A stretch of DNA of 64,000 bases from Mycoplasma sp. SG1 (GCF_023612375.1 NZ_CP076852.1:62001-126000), one strand, 5' to 3'; positions 47,942 to 59,215 are shown, counted from the stretch's first letter. Numbers and translations: made by a program. The notes: generated by a model from the sequence alone, not told the origin.

Positions 47942-50900
47942 TTATAAATTTGAAATTAAATATTTCATTTTTAAACAAAGATTTGAAATAACCAAGGCTA
48001 AGTTAATTGAAGTAAATACCATTATTTCCCTTGATATCGCTTCTTCTTGAATTATTTTGATATCTTTATTTCTTTCTCAACTTTCAGAACTTGCAATATT
48101 AACAATAAAACTGACTTTTTGTTGATAAATGAGGTCTAAAATTTCACTTTTCTTTTTTAATTTATTAATTTGAATTGTGTCAAGATCATGTAATTTTAAA
48201 AATTTATTCGTTCCTGGGGTACTGAAAATAGTATAACCAACACTTAATAAATTTTTGGCTATTTGAATTAATTTTTCTCGATCTTGAGTATTTCTATGAC
48301 ATGATAAAATAACGGTTCTATGTTTTAAAATATCAATATTAGATGCTAGTAACGCTTTGTATAAAGCTTTATCGAAAGTATGATCAATCGCCATTGCTTC
48401 TCCAGTTGATTTCATTTCAGGTCCAAGCAGTAAACTTGTTACTTTGGTTAATTTATTAAATGAAAAAGTAGGAACTTTAACAAAAATTCTTCTTTTTTCA
48501 TCATTTTGGTGAAAATCAAAATAATTCGTATACCCAAGCTCTTTTAATGTTTTTTTCTCAATAATAATCTTAATCGCTAAATCGATAATATTTGTTTTTG
48601 TTATTTTTGAAATATAAGGGATTGAGCGACTGCTTCTAACGTTAATTTCTAAAACATAAACTTGATCTTTAAAAATAATAAATTGAATATTGACAAGTCC
48701 GATAATTTTTAATTTTCGACAAATTGTTTTTCCTGCTTTAAGAATTTTATCTTTAAATTCTTTTTTTAAAGTCGATGGAAAAAATACGGTTGAATCCCCG
48801 CTATGAACTCCTGCTGTCTCGATATGTTCCATTAGTCCTGGAATAAATATGTCCACTCCGTCAGAAACTAAATCAACTTCAACTTCTGTCCCTTGAAGAT
48901 AAGAATCAAGGTATAAAGGTTTATCATGACTTATTTTATACGTTTTTAAAGAATCAATTAACATCGTTGCAGAATAAATTATTTGCATCGCTTCTCCGCC
49001 AATAACATAGCTGGGTCTAATAACGACAGGATAGCCTATTTTTCCAGCATTAAGATAAGCTTCTTTATGTGAATAGGCGGTTAAATTTTTTGGATGAGGG
49101 ATGTTGTTGTCGCTTAAAAATTTAGCAAACTCAACCCTATCTTCAGAAATATTAACTATATCATTTGATGAACCCAAAATATTAATATTTGTTTTTGCTA
49201 AATTATTAATTAAAGAAATGGCTGTTTGTCCACCAAATTGTAATAAAACGCCATGCGGTGCTGAAAGGTTAAAAATATTCATAACATCTTCATACGTAAT
49301 CGGTTCAAAAAAGATTTGATTTAACATTCTAAAATCAGTTGAAAGGGTTTCAGGATTATTGTTAATAATGATAACTGGTTTTTGATAAACTTTTTCAAGC
49401 GATAAAACAGAATGAACGGTAGCATAATCAAATTCTACTCCCTGCCCAATTTTAATCGGTCCTGAACCAATAATAAAGATTGAATCTTTTTTAGGTTTGT
49501 AATCATTTTCAAGACCATTATAGGTTGAATATAAATAACTTGATTTAAATTTAAACTCAGCAGCACAACTATCAATTGATTTATAAACTGGATGGATTTT
49601 TTCTTGATGACGATATTGAAAAATATCTTCAATCGAAACATTTCATAACTTACTAATTCAATCATCGCTTAGACCATGTTTTTTAGCTAAAATAAAATAT
49701 TTTTGATTAAAATGGTTCTGTTCTAATTTATGTTCAATCTCTGCTATTTTTTTGAATTGATGTAATCAAAAAAGATCAATTTTAGTCTTTTTTCAAATAG
49801 TTTGACAACTTATTTTTCGTTTTAATAATTGATAAATTTGAAAATATCATTCCCCGTTTGGAGTTTTAATTAATTTTAACAATTCACTGGTTGAAGTATT
49901 TTTTAAATGTTCAAGATTAAAATCTAAATATTTTAAATTAATTGATCGGATTGCTTTTAAAAAAGCTTCACAAAAATTCAAGCCAATCGCCATCGCTTCT
50001 CCGGTTGCTTGCATTTGCGTATTAATATGTTGATCTTTGGTTTTAAATTTATCAAAAGGAAATTGTGGAAATTTAACAACTATGTAATCAAAGGAAGGTT
50101 CAAACGAAGCCTTTATTTTGCCGTTTTTAGGATTAATATAAATTTCGCTTAAATTGTAACCAACCGCTAATTTAGCACAAACTCACGCAATCGGATACCC
50201 TGATGCTTTTGAAGCTAAAGCGCTGCTTCTTGAAACCCTTGGATTAATTTCAATCACATATATTTGGTTATCATCAGGATTAACAGCAAATTGAACATTA
50301 CATCCTCCAATTAATTTTAAATTAGAAATAATTTTATGCGCTGTAGTTCTTAAACGCTGATACATATCATTTGTTAAAGTTAAAGAAGGACAAACAACGC
50401 ATGAATCACCAGTATGTATGCCAACAGGATCAATATTTTCCATGTTACAAATTGTCACTATTTGACCTGATTTATCACGAATAACCTCGTATTCAATTTC
50501 TTTGAAACCATAAATAACAGGTTCAATTAAAACTTCATTAATCGGTGAAAGTTTTAAAGCTTGTTCAATTGTTTTTATGAATTCTTCTTTCGTTTTACAA
50601 ATTCCACTTCCAAGCCCGCCAAGCGTAAAAGAAGGACGAATAATAACTGGAAGTTTAATCACTTTTAATCAACTTAAACCATCTTTTAAATTGCTAACAA
50701 TTTTTGACCTTAAAAAAGGAACGTTAATTGATTCTAAAAATTGACAAAATTGATGACGATTTTCTGAAAGTTTAACAACGTCAGTACTAACACCAATAAC
50801 TTCAATATTATGTTTATCTAAAATTTTTTTATCTTTTAATTTAATAAGTAAATTTAAGGCAATTTGACCACCAAACCCCCCAAGAATAGCATCTGGTTTT

Positions 50901-51139
50901 TCTTTGTTAAGAACTTCTTCAACGAATGTTACAGTTAACGGTTCAAAATATACCCTTGTTGTTATTTTTTCGTCGGTCATAATAGTTGAAGGATTAGGAT
51001 TGATTAAAATAACTTCATATCCTTCTTCTAAAAGACTTAAACAGGCTTGAGTTCCGCTGTAGTCAAACTCAGCCCCTTGTCCAATCATAATTGGTCCAGA
51101 GCCAATAACTAAAATTTTTTTTATATCTTTTCTTTTCAT
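47942..51139 (-). CDS. carB: Carbamoyl-phosphate synthase large chain
   Basis: CarB uses ammonia from CarA, bicarbonate and two ATP to make carbamoyl phosphate. At 1065 residues it is full length. The two homologous halves are seen from [17 protein letters not shown] (about 13) and [16 protein letters not shown] (about 555), with ATP-grasp motifs [12 protein letters not shown] and [12 protein letters not shown], and [19 protein letters not shown] in the first half. The C-terminal allosteric (MGS-like) domain is present. More than twelve TGA codons read as Trp. It lies 11 bases after carA and has no frameshift that I can find. Confidence 0.96.
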
Positions 51140-51150
51140 TTAATCTACTT

Positions 51151-52257
51151 TTAAATTCTTTTATAAAATTCTTTGAAAATATCAACACATTCCTCGGGTC
51201 CGGGGGCTGCTTCTGGGTGAAATTGAACTGAATAGATTCTACCGTCTTCACTTTCAATTCCCTCGTTTGATAGATCAAGCAAAGAAATGTAATTAAAAAC
51301 TATTTTTTTATCCATCAAAATTTTATTCTTATTCGCTAAATCCAAATAATAATCGTGATTTTGTGATGTTATGAAAACTTTTTTAGATATTAAATTTTGA
51401 ACAGGATGATTAATAGAATGATGGCCAAAAGGTAATCTTTTAACTTCAAATCCTAGCGCTAAACCAATTAACTGATGTCCAAGACAAATACCTAAAACTG
51501 TTTCATTATTTTTGATCATTTCTTTAATTTCGCCAATAACATTTTTTAAATCATGTGGATCTCCTGGCCCATTACTAAAAAAATAAGCATTCGGATGATA
51601 TTTTTTTAGATCTTGATATTTTGTATCTCAGGGAACAATTATTAAATTAAGATTAAAGTTTTTAAAATAATTAATAATTGAGTTTTTAACTCCAATATCA
51701 TAAATTACTAATGTTTTTGGTGCTTTTTGATCAATAAAAATAAATTTTGAATCTTTATCTTGGCTAATTTTTTGAACATGATTGTTTAATTTTGTCTTTT
51801 CTAATAATAAAAGCAGTTTAGAAGTTGGAGTGGGTGCAGGCGCAATTGCTACTTTTGAAGCGCCATTATCACGGATATATTTTGTTAATGCTCTTGTATC
51901 GACATTAAAAAGAACTGGAATATTGTTTTCTTCAGTTCATGTTGAAAAATCAATAAATTGATCATTATTTTTAAGATTGTTAACCGGAAAAGATTCGATT
52001 TGATTGACAATAACTGCTAAAGGCTGGATTTTTTTTGATTCATTAAAATTTTTTGGATAAATAGGATATGTTCCGATTAAAGGAAAAGTAAAAACTAAAA
52101 TCTGTAAACTATAACTTGGATCGGTTAAAACTTCTTGATAACCAACAACTGAAGTATTAAAAATAATATCTCCGATTAGAATGTTATCTAACTGATAATT
52201 AGTCAAAGCTAGAAAAGTTTTTTTATTTTCAAATACTATTTTTACTTTTTTAGGCAT
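51151..52257 (-). CDS. carA: Carbamoyl-phosphate synthase small chain
   Basis: CarA is the glutamine amidotransferase subunit that supplies ammonia to CarB. The 368 residues include the N-terminal CPSase domain with [16 protein letters not shown] (about 35) and the class I GATase domain with [10 protein letters not shown] (about 208), nucleophile Cys in [17 protein letters not shown] (about 238-254), and the His-Glu pair in [10 protein letters not shown] (about 345). Gaps to pyrC and carB are 11-12 bases, which fits an operon. Confidence 0.95.
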
Positions 52258-52269
52258 ATTAAATTTATT

Positions 52270-53559
52270 TTAAAAGATTGTGATTAAAATATTGTTTTTA
52301 ATTAAATACTTCGGCCACCCTTGAAGCGTTTTATTTAATAAAGGTGTATTTTTACTTTTTGAAACGATATTGTCTTCTGTAACCTTTTTGGTATGTAATA
52401 AATCAATAATAACAAGTTTCGCTTTCATCCCTACTTCTATGTAATGAGGGGTTGTAAAAATTAAAGCAGCTGGAGCTGTTGTTAATTTTTCAAGAATAAG
52501 TGGTAATGGTACTTTTTTCGTTTTAATTAAATAAGTGTAAAGGCAAGGGAAACAAAATTCAGTTCCAATAATTCCATACATTCCAGTCCTTAAATCTTTT
52601 TTTTCATGTTTACAATGAGGAGCGTGGTCGGTGACTATCATGTCAATAGCCCCTTTGTTAAATTTATTAATTAAATAAGTCTGCCAACTTTTTGTTGATA
52701 GTGGGGGGTTCATTTTAAAATTAGCATCATCGGTTTTGATCATATCATTATTTAAACAAAGATGATGCGGAGTTATTTCACAAGTTACATACACACCTGC
52801 CTGTTTTGCTTTTGAAATATGTTGAATTGTCTGCGGAGTTGAAATATGCTGGATGTGTAAATGGGCGTTGATATTGCGATTTAATTCAATATCCCTTGCA
52901 ACTAAATGACTTTCGTATTCTTGATTTAAAATTGAAATATTATTGTCGACAGCAAATTGACATGGATAAACTACTCCGTTGTTAGTTCTATGTTCTTCAT
53001 GAACAAGAATTGAAGACTTATATTTTTTAGCATTAATCAAAGCTTGTTGCATCATTTCTTTTGATAAAACGGGCGCTCCATCATCTGAAAATAAATTCGT
53101 TAGTTTAACAAGTTCTTGAAAATTAACCAGATTCTGAACACCATTTTTTCATTCAGTAACTGATCCAACACTTTTAACATTAACAACTTGTGTTTTATCT
53201 AAAGTTCTTTGAACTTGCTGATAATTTAAAAGATTAGATGGTCTAGGATTAACGTTTCCCATTGCTAAAACATCTAAAAACCCTCCAACAAGACATCCAA
53301 CCTCAAAAGTAGAAATTTCTTCCTTTTCTTCAAAACCTGGATTTCTAGTATGAGCGTGTCCATCAAAAAAACTTGGCGTAATTAAATAATTCTTACAATC
53401 TAAGACATCAGAATTAGCTGCAAAATGTGAAATTTTAGGGGCAATTTTAATAATTTTAGAATTCTTTATTTCGATGTCTAAAAATTCAATTTTTTTCTGG
53501 TAATATACTTTTGCATTAATTAAATAAAGGTGTGTAATTTTTTTAAACTTAAAAATCAT
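52270..53559 (-). CDS. pyrC: Dihydroorotase (type I)
   Basis: PyrC cyclises carbamoyl aspartate to dihydroorotate. It is 429 residues. The first metal-binding motif is DGHAHTRNPG (about 67), which fits DGHxHxRxPG of type I enzymes. Others are FSDDGAPV (about 160), HIQHIST (about 224), EITPHHL (about 250), FKMNPPLST (about 268) and VTDHAPH (about 298). The ligands look complete, although some neighbouring residues differ (AMGNVNPRPS for the usual MPNTxP). It is 3 bases after pyrB and 12 before carA. Confidence 0.93.
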
Positions 53560-53562
53560 ATT

Positions 53563-54459
53563 TTAAGATTTATTTTTAGAAATATATTCTAAAATAGCAA
53601 TTCTTGTAAAAAGTCCGTTTTCTACTTGATCAAGGATTTTTGATTTAGGTTGATATACTAAATCGGTTTCAATTTCTCAATTACGATTAACAGGACCGGG
53701 ATGAAGAAAAATGGCGTTAGACTTTAATCTTTTGTAATTTAGAGAATTTAAACCATACAATCTGTTGTATGTTTTAGGATCGTGTAAAAGTTTATTTTCT
53801 CTTTCAGCTTCTAAAAATCGTTCATTTTGAATTCTTAAAAAAATAACGACATCCATTTCTTCAATAATATCATTAAAGTTGTAGGTATCTATTTCATATC
53901 CATCATAGTTAACTTTTTCATAACAACAAAGATAAACCTCAAAATTTAATCTTTTAAATAGTTTATAGTTGCTATAACAAACTCTAGAATGATTTAAATC
54001 GCCAACTATTGCAATCTTTAAATTTTTAAATCTATGAAAATGTTCATAAATGGTCACTAAATCTAACAAAGACTGCGATGGATGACTATTAACTCCATCG
54101 CCAGCATTAACAATATTTATATTTTTAATTGATTCTAGCGATTTATAATAGTGATTTTCTCCGCTTCTAATAATAAAATTCGCTATCTTTAACTGCTTTA
54201 AAGTTAAAATAGTGTCATATAACGTTTCTTTTTTTAAGAAACTAGAAGTATTCGTTTCTAAAATACAATAAGTTGAAGCAGTAGAAGATAATGCTTTTTG
54301 AAAAGAAATGTTTGTTCTAGTTGAAGGCTCAAAAAATATAAGACAGGCAGATAAATTTAATTTAGGGATATCTTTTTGATTGTTTTTAAAATAAAGAGCT
54401 CTTAAAACAAGCTTTTTTATGTCATCAATTGAAAAATTATCAAGTGAAGTAAAATTCAT
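53563..54459 (-). CDS. pyrB: Aspartate carbamoyltransferase catalytic subunit
   Basis: PyrB joins carbamoyl phosphate and aspartate. The 298 residues have the carbamoyl phosphate motif FFEPSTRTNISFQ (about 42-54), SSFLKKETLYDT (about 70-81, catalytic Lys) and DGVNSHPSQSLLDL (about 118-131). The motif HPGPVNR (about 255), where ornithine carbamoyltransferase would have HCLP, marks it as an aspartate enzyme. TGA read as Trp extends the C-terminal. No pyrI regulatory subunit is present nearby, as in Gram-positives. Confidence 0.95.
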
Positions 54460-54492
54460 ATAATTTTAAATTTTTATCTATTATAAAAAATT

Positions 54493-55092
54493 TTACAATG
54501 TATTTAGAAAGATTTGAAGTTGAACAGCATCGTTTTGCGTAATTTTGTTTTCTTCAAGGGCGGATTCTACAACTTCATTAATATTAGTTAAAGAATGAAT
54601 TTTATAATCGTGAAGATTTTTTTCTGATTTGTGAGTTAAATAATTAAAAATTGAAATAACCCCAAGCACTTTATATCCATGGTTTTCAAAAATGTTAATT
54701 GTTTGAATCGTACTTAAGCCGGTTGCTATCACATCTTCGATAATAACAATTTGATCATCTAATGATACTTCACCCTCAATATTTTTTCTAGTACCGTGGA
54801 TTTTTTGAGTTGGGCGAACATATCCACTTTTTAAATTTAAAAGATAAGAAACAGCGACAGCATGACCAATTGAAGCTGTTGATATGCCTGAAATAAAAGT
54901 AGCGGTTGGAAAATGACGTTTAACTAAATCTGCTATATTATTTCATATAATATCTCTCTCTTTTAACTTACTAAAAAGAATTCTGTTGTCAATATAAATT
55001 GGTGATATAACACCGCTTGATCATTTATATTTATTAACAAAGTTCAAATTTATAACTTTACATTGTACTAATAATTTCGCTATATTTTTCAT
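54493..55092 (-). CDS. pyrE: Orotate phosphoribosyltransferase
   Basis: PyrE makes OMP from orotate and PRPP. The 199 residues have the substrate strand SSGVISPIYIDNRILFS (about 25), a positively charged loop YVRPTQKIHGTRKNIEG (about 92), and the PRPP-binding motif VIIEDVIATGLST (about 115-127). Several TGA codons are read as Trp. It starts 3 bases after pyrD. Confidence 0.93.
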
Positions 55093-55095
55093 GTT

Positions 55096-56019
55096 TTAAT
55101 ATTTTTTTTCTAAAAATGTTTCTAAACTAAAGTTGTTTTTGGTTAAAAAAATGTTTAAGTCGCTCATAATTTTTATGTAAACATTCTCATCATAAAAATT
55201 TGCAGATCCTACTTGTATCATTTCCGCTCCTGCTTTAAAATAATCTAAAACATCTTTGAATGTTGTTATCCCCCCGCATCCAATAACAGGAATTGTAGTT
55301 AAAGCCTTTAACTTATAAATTTCAGCAAGAACTAAATGCTTAATCGCTGGACCGCTCATTCCTGAGTATATTTTTTCAAAATAATGTTCATTCTTTTTAA
55401 GACCTGGAACAAAACCAGGAATAGAGTTCGACACTGTAATGGCGTCTATCCCGACTGAATTTATAAAGTTAATGTTTTTTTGAATTATCCCGATAATTAT
55501 ACTACTTACTTTTATAAAAATCTTTTTTTCTGTTTGACTTCTGATTTTTTTTAATAAATTTAAAATATTTGTTTCAGAAAAATAATTATTGTTTGTTTCT
55601 TTTTTAATATTTGGGCAACTAAAATTTATTTCATACCCGATTATTTGTGAGTATTGATTAAGATCTGGGATAACCTTTAAAACTTCCTCTTCATCTCCAA
55701 TAACTGAAACAATAATTTTGATTTCAGGATATTTTTTTAAAACTGGTACTAAATAAAACTTCTTAAAATCTTCAAGACCAGGGTTTCTTAAACCAATTGA
55801 ATTAAAAATATAATTTTGGCCGACATATATTTTATTTCCGACATTGCCAACTAATGGTCTAAAAGTAATTGTTTTAGTAACAACACAATCTAAAACAGAT
55901 TTATTCTTTAAGTAAAAATTCTCAAAATCAAAAGGAATGGTTCCAGATGCTGGAAGAATAAAAGACTTAAGATTTAATTTTTCAAAAAAAAACTTTTTTT
56001 TAATTTTATCTCTATTCAT
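55096..56019 (-). CDS. pyrD: Dihydroorotate dehydrogenase (class 1)
   Basis: PyrD oxidises dihydroorotate to orotate using FMN. The 307 residues have ASGTIPFDFENF (about 24), NSIGLRNPGLEDF (about 72), the catalytic Cys loop EINFSCPN (about 130), and FMN-binding IPVIGCGGITTFKDVLDYFKAGA-like sequence (about 240-262). The Cys marks class 1 (class 2 enzymes use Ser). Its neighbour is a PyrK-like subunit, so class 1B, which passes electrons to NAD, is the likely type. Confidence 0.93.
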   Translation of the reverse strand: MNRDKIKKKFFFEKLNLKSFILPASGTIPFDFENFYLKNKSVLDCVVTKTITFRPLVGNVGNKIYVGQNYIFNSIGLRNPGLEDFKKFYLVPVLKKYPEIKIIVSVIGDEEEVLKVIPDLNQYSQIIGYEINFSCPNIKKETNNNYFSETNILNLLKKIRSQTEKKIFIKVSSIIIGIIQKNINFINSVGIDAITVSNSIPGFVPGLKKNEHYFEKIYSGMSGPAIKHLVLAEIYKLKALTTIPVIGCGGITTFKDVLDYFKAGAEMIQVGSANFYDENVYIKIMSDLNIFLTKNNFSLETFLEKKY

Positions 56020-56034
56020 TTTTATCCCGTTTGG

Positions 56035-56784
56035 TTACCTATTTAATTTTATCAATGGATTGATGCATGTTTGATAGCAGTGGTCGCTAAAAGATTGAAC
56101 ACACCCGCCGCAACCACGATTTTTACATATAAAAAATGGCGGTCTAAGGATGTAGATATTATCTTTAATTTCTTTTTTTAAAAAATCAATAAATATATTA
56201 TCAAAGGTACAGTCAACGACTAATGAACTTGTTTCTTGTTTGGTTTTTTGTAAAAAATTTTTTAAAGCGGATTTCTTGAAAAAAACTTTAAAATTAAGAA
56301 TATCTTTTAAAGATCCAAAAAGATTTTTCACTTTAGGCGGAAGATCTGTCTTATTTAAATAAATAATTTCATAATCATTGTTTAAAGTCTTGACCAATCT
56401 TGATATGTATAAAAAAGAAAAATTATCAACTAAAAAAATAATTTTTTTTTCTTTTTTCAATCTATTAATGAAATAAAAGATATGGGGTGAAATTTGTATT
56501 TTTGATTTTATTAAAAAATGATAATTTTCTTCTGTTAACAAATCTCCGCCATTAATTCTAAAATAGGCAATAATTCTCTTTTTATCATAATCTATTTTGT
56601 AATTAACAATCAAACAAAAAAGTAAAAAAAATGGAAGTTTCAAAGAAAAAGAAACTTCATTCTTATCGAATAAATTTTTTATATTGTCTGTTAACTCTAA
56701 CTCAATGTAAATGGTATTGAAGTTTATAACCTCAAACTCTTCTATCTCTGTGTATATAATCCTATTCTTGATTAAATTGGTCAT
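56035..56784 (-). CDS. pyrK: Divergent PyrK-like electron transfer subunit
   Basis: A 249-residue protein in the place of PyrK, the FAD and [2Fe-2S] subunit that takes electrons from PyrD. The C-terminal cysteine cluster is preserved: ICKNRGCGGCVQSF then SDHCYQTC, matching the iron-sulfur loop. The FAD motif (RPxS) and the GGG nucleotide-binding stretch of normal PyrK are not visible; the first is replaced by LKLPFFLLFCLIVNYKI. The ATG at 56784, inside the end of pyrF by 23 bases, is the likely start. The role is inferred from the cysteines and from position after pyrF and before pyrD. Confidence 0.65.
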   Translation of the reverse strand: MTNLIKNRIIYTEIEEFEVINFNTIYIELELTDNIKNLFDKNEVSFSLKLPFFLLFCLIVNYKIDYDKKRIIAYFRINGGDLLTEENYHFLIKSKIQISPHIFYFINRLKKEKKIIFLVDNFSFLYISRLVKTLNNDYEIIYLNKTDLPPKVKNLFGSLKDILNFKVFFKKSALKNFLQKTKQETSSLVVDCTFDNIFIDFLKKEIKDNIYILRPPFFICKNRGCGGCVQSFSDHCYQTCINPLIKLNR

Positions 56785-57489
56785 ATATTTTTTTATACAT
56801 TTGTAATGGATTATCAGAATTAATAATTGTTCTTCCAACTACTAGATAATCAACTTTTTCTTTTTTATAAGCTGAAGTTAATGAAGCATTTCTTGCATGT
56901 AAAAACTTTTTATTTTGATCACTAATCATTCCGCCAGGACAAATAGTTATTATTTTGGGAAATTTCTTTTTAATGGTCTTGCTTTCTTGAATTGAGCAAA
57001 TAACAGCATGACAACTTAATCGATTTAAATCTAAAAGATCGATGCTAAAATCAATCAAACTTAATTTTTCTTGATGTCAAATCTTTTTATATTCTTGATC
57101 GTTGATTGTAGTTAAAAATGGAACCAATACAGTAGCGCAATTTTTAAGTCTTGTGTGAATAATGTTAACGCTATCAAAGCCAGTTCATGGATGGATTGTA
57201 ACCCATTTTATTTTTAAATTTTTTAATAAATCTGCAACGTTTGAGATTGTTGATGGTGTATCACAAAGTTTTAAATCAAGAAAAATTTCATAACCATCGT
57301 TGATTAATTTTTCAACAAATGCAAGACCGGCTTTATAAAAAAGTAAATAGCCGATTTTTAAACGTGGTTTAAAGGGAAATGTTTTATAAAAGAATAAAAT
57401 TCTTCTTCTGAAAAAAAATCACAAGCAATAAAAATATTGTTTTTAAAATTATTGTTTTTCCAAAAATTTATTAATTGCTGTTCTTTCAC
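56762..57489 (-). pseudogene. pyrF: Orotidine-5'-phosphate decarboxylase, read in two frames (frameshift)
   Basis: PyrF makes UMP from OMP. From a GTG start at 57489, the first frame gives 43 residues (with NIFIACDFFSEEEF) and stops at 57358. The homologous rest continues in the -1 frame: KPRLKIGYLLFYKAGLAF, the catalytic IFLDLKLCDTPSTISNVADL, and C-terminal ICPGGMI and DYLVVGRTII. A complete family-like product of about 240 residues needs one -1 shift. The shift point coincides with the heptamer T TTA AAC (57367-57373) in the zero frame, with a hairpin downstream. It may be a programmed frameshift, a base deletion or a sequencing error. Confidence 0.82.
57328..57373 (-). promoter_or_regulatory. 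Candidate -1 frameshift signal in pyrF
   Basis: On the minus strand the heptamer T TTA AAC is in the correct zero-frame phase (CCT TTA AAC). Thirteen bases further begins a hairpin: CGGCT(A)TTTA pairs with TAAAGCCG around a T-rich loop, with one bulged A. These are the two parts of a classical -1 programmed frameshift site. That it functions is inference. Confidence 0.35.
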
Positions 57490-57559
57490 AAAAAAATAAC
57501 ATTTTTGAATTAATTATAAACTACGTTTAATGTGAAAATAAGTTTTTTAATTATTAATT

Positions 57560-59178
57560 TTAACTAACAGCAGCTTTAATAAAGTTTAAAATCAATCGAT
57601 TTGGTTTATTTGGATAACTTGTAAATTCTGGATGAAATTGACAACTGACAAAAAATTTATAATTTTTTAATTCAAAAATTTCAACTAAGTCGAGGTTTTT
57701 CTTTTGTCATGATAAAATCCTGAAAAAGACACCCCGTGCTCTTTAAAAACTTTTATATAATCTTGATTAAATTCATAACGATGACGATGACGTTCATAAA
57801 CTATGTTTTTATTGTCATAATATTTCGCTGTTTTTGTATCTTTGACTAAATGAACAGGATAAGCACCTAATCTTAAAGTTCCTCCTAAGTTTTTATCTTT
57901 TTCTTTGTCAGGAAGAATTAATAATATTTTATGATCTGTTTTTTCGTTAACTTCGGTTGTATTTGCATCTTTCAAATTACAGATATTTCTTGCTATATCA
58001 ACAGAAGCTGCGTGCATCCCAAAACAAATTCCCAAATATGGAATATTTTTTTCTCTTGCGTATTTTGAAGCAAGTACTTTTCCTTCAAAACCATTTTTAT
58101 CAAAACCACCAGCTACAACTATACCATTCAAATTAAATTCTGATAAATACTGAGCATAACTTTTTTCTGTAATTTTGTTTGCATCGATAAAAATAATATT
58201 TATTTTTTTCTCTAGAAAATAGCTTGCATGTTTTAATGATTCATTAAGTGATAAATAAGCATCTTTCAATTGAATATATTTACCAACTAATCCAATCGTA
58301 AATAATTTTTGTTGTGTTTCAGTTCTTACTACACAATCATTAAATTTTTTCCAACTTGATAAAGATATTTTTTTATAAGGTAAGTTTAAATTTTTTAAAA
58401 TAACCTTATCAAGTTCTTGGTTGTGGAAATCAACTGGAATATAGTAAATAGATTTATGATCAACACATAAGAATACTTCATCGTTTTTTACATTACAAAA
58501 CATAATTATCTTATCTCTTGTTTTTTGATTAAAAGGTGCTTTTGAACGAGCAAAAATTAAGCTTGGTTGAATTCCTGATCTACCTAATTCTTTAATCGCA
58601 TGTTGAATCGGTTTTGTTTTATGTTCTTGAGATGTATCAAGATAAGGAACGTAACCAACAATATTAATTAACGTATTATGATTATCTTCTTCAATTTGAA
58701 GTTGTCTAATCGCTTCTAGAAATGGCTCAAGCTCAATATCTCCAACGGTCCCGCCTATTTCAACTACAATAATATCAGCTTTTTCAGGGTTTGTTTTAAT
58801 TCACTTTTTGATTAAATTTGTGATATGAGGAACAATTTGAACTGTTTTACCTAAAAACGCTCCATTTCTTTCATGGTTAATTATTGTTTTATAGATTGAT
58901 CCAGCAGTTATGTTTGAAAGTTTAGAAGTATTTATTTCAGTGAAACGTTCATAATTACCCAAATCTAAATCTGTTTCCTGTCCATCATTTGTAACATAAA
59001 CTTCGCCGTGTTCAAGCGGATTCATAGTTCCGGGATCAACATTTAAATAGGGGTCTATTTTTTTAATTAATATTTTATAGTTGTGATTTTTTAATAATAA
59101 CGCAATTGATGAAGTAATTAACCCTTTCCCAAGCGATGAAAGAACGCCGCCAATAATAAATATATATTTTGTTTCCAT
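57560..59178 (-). pseudogene. pyrG: CTP synthase, frameshifted in the glutaminase domain
   Basis: PyrG turns UTP into CTP. The synthase domain begins [15 protein letters not shown] (about 6) and has [15 protein letters not shown] (about 39) and EIGGTVGDIE (about 140). The glutaminase domain has LGICFGMHAASVDIARN (nucleophile Cys). The first frame stops at 57685, after [10 protein letters not shown]. The homologous end ([11 protein letters not shown] and [10 protein letters not shown] with the catalytic His-Glu) is in the -1 frame to 57560, so one base seems lost from the A-rich tract around 57700-57720. About 540 residues would result. Without repair the amidotransferase site is incomplete. 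Confidence 0.88.
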
Positions 59179-59215
59179 GAAAACTTATCCCCTATTTTTA
59201 AGTTTCATAATGTGA

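Noticed and set aside
49435-49665. A 76-codon open frame on the minus strand within the carB region
   Set aside because: It is in a different frame from carB, which reads continuously across this stretch with TGA as Trp. It is a shadow frame.
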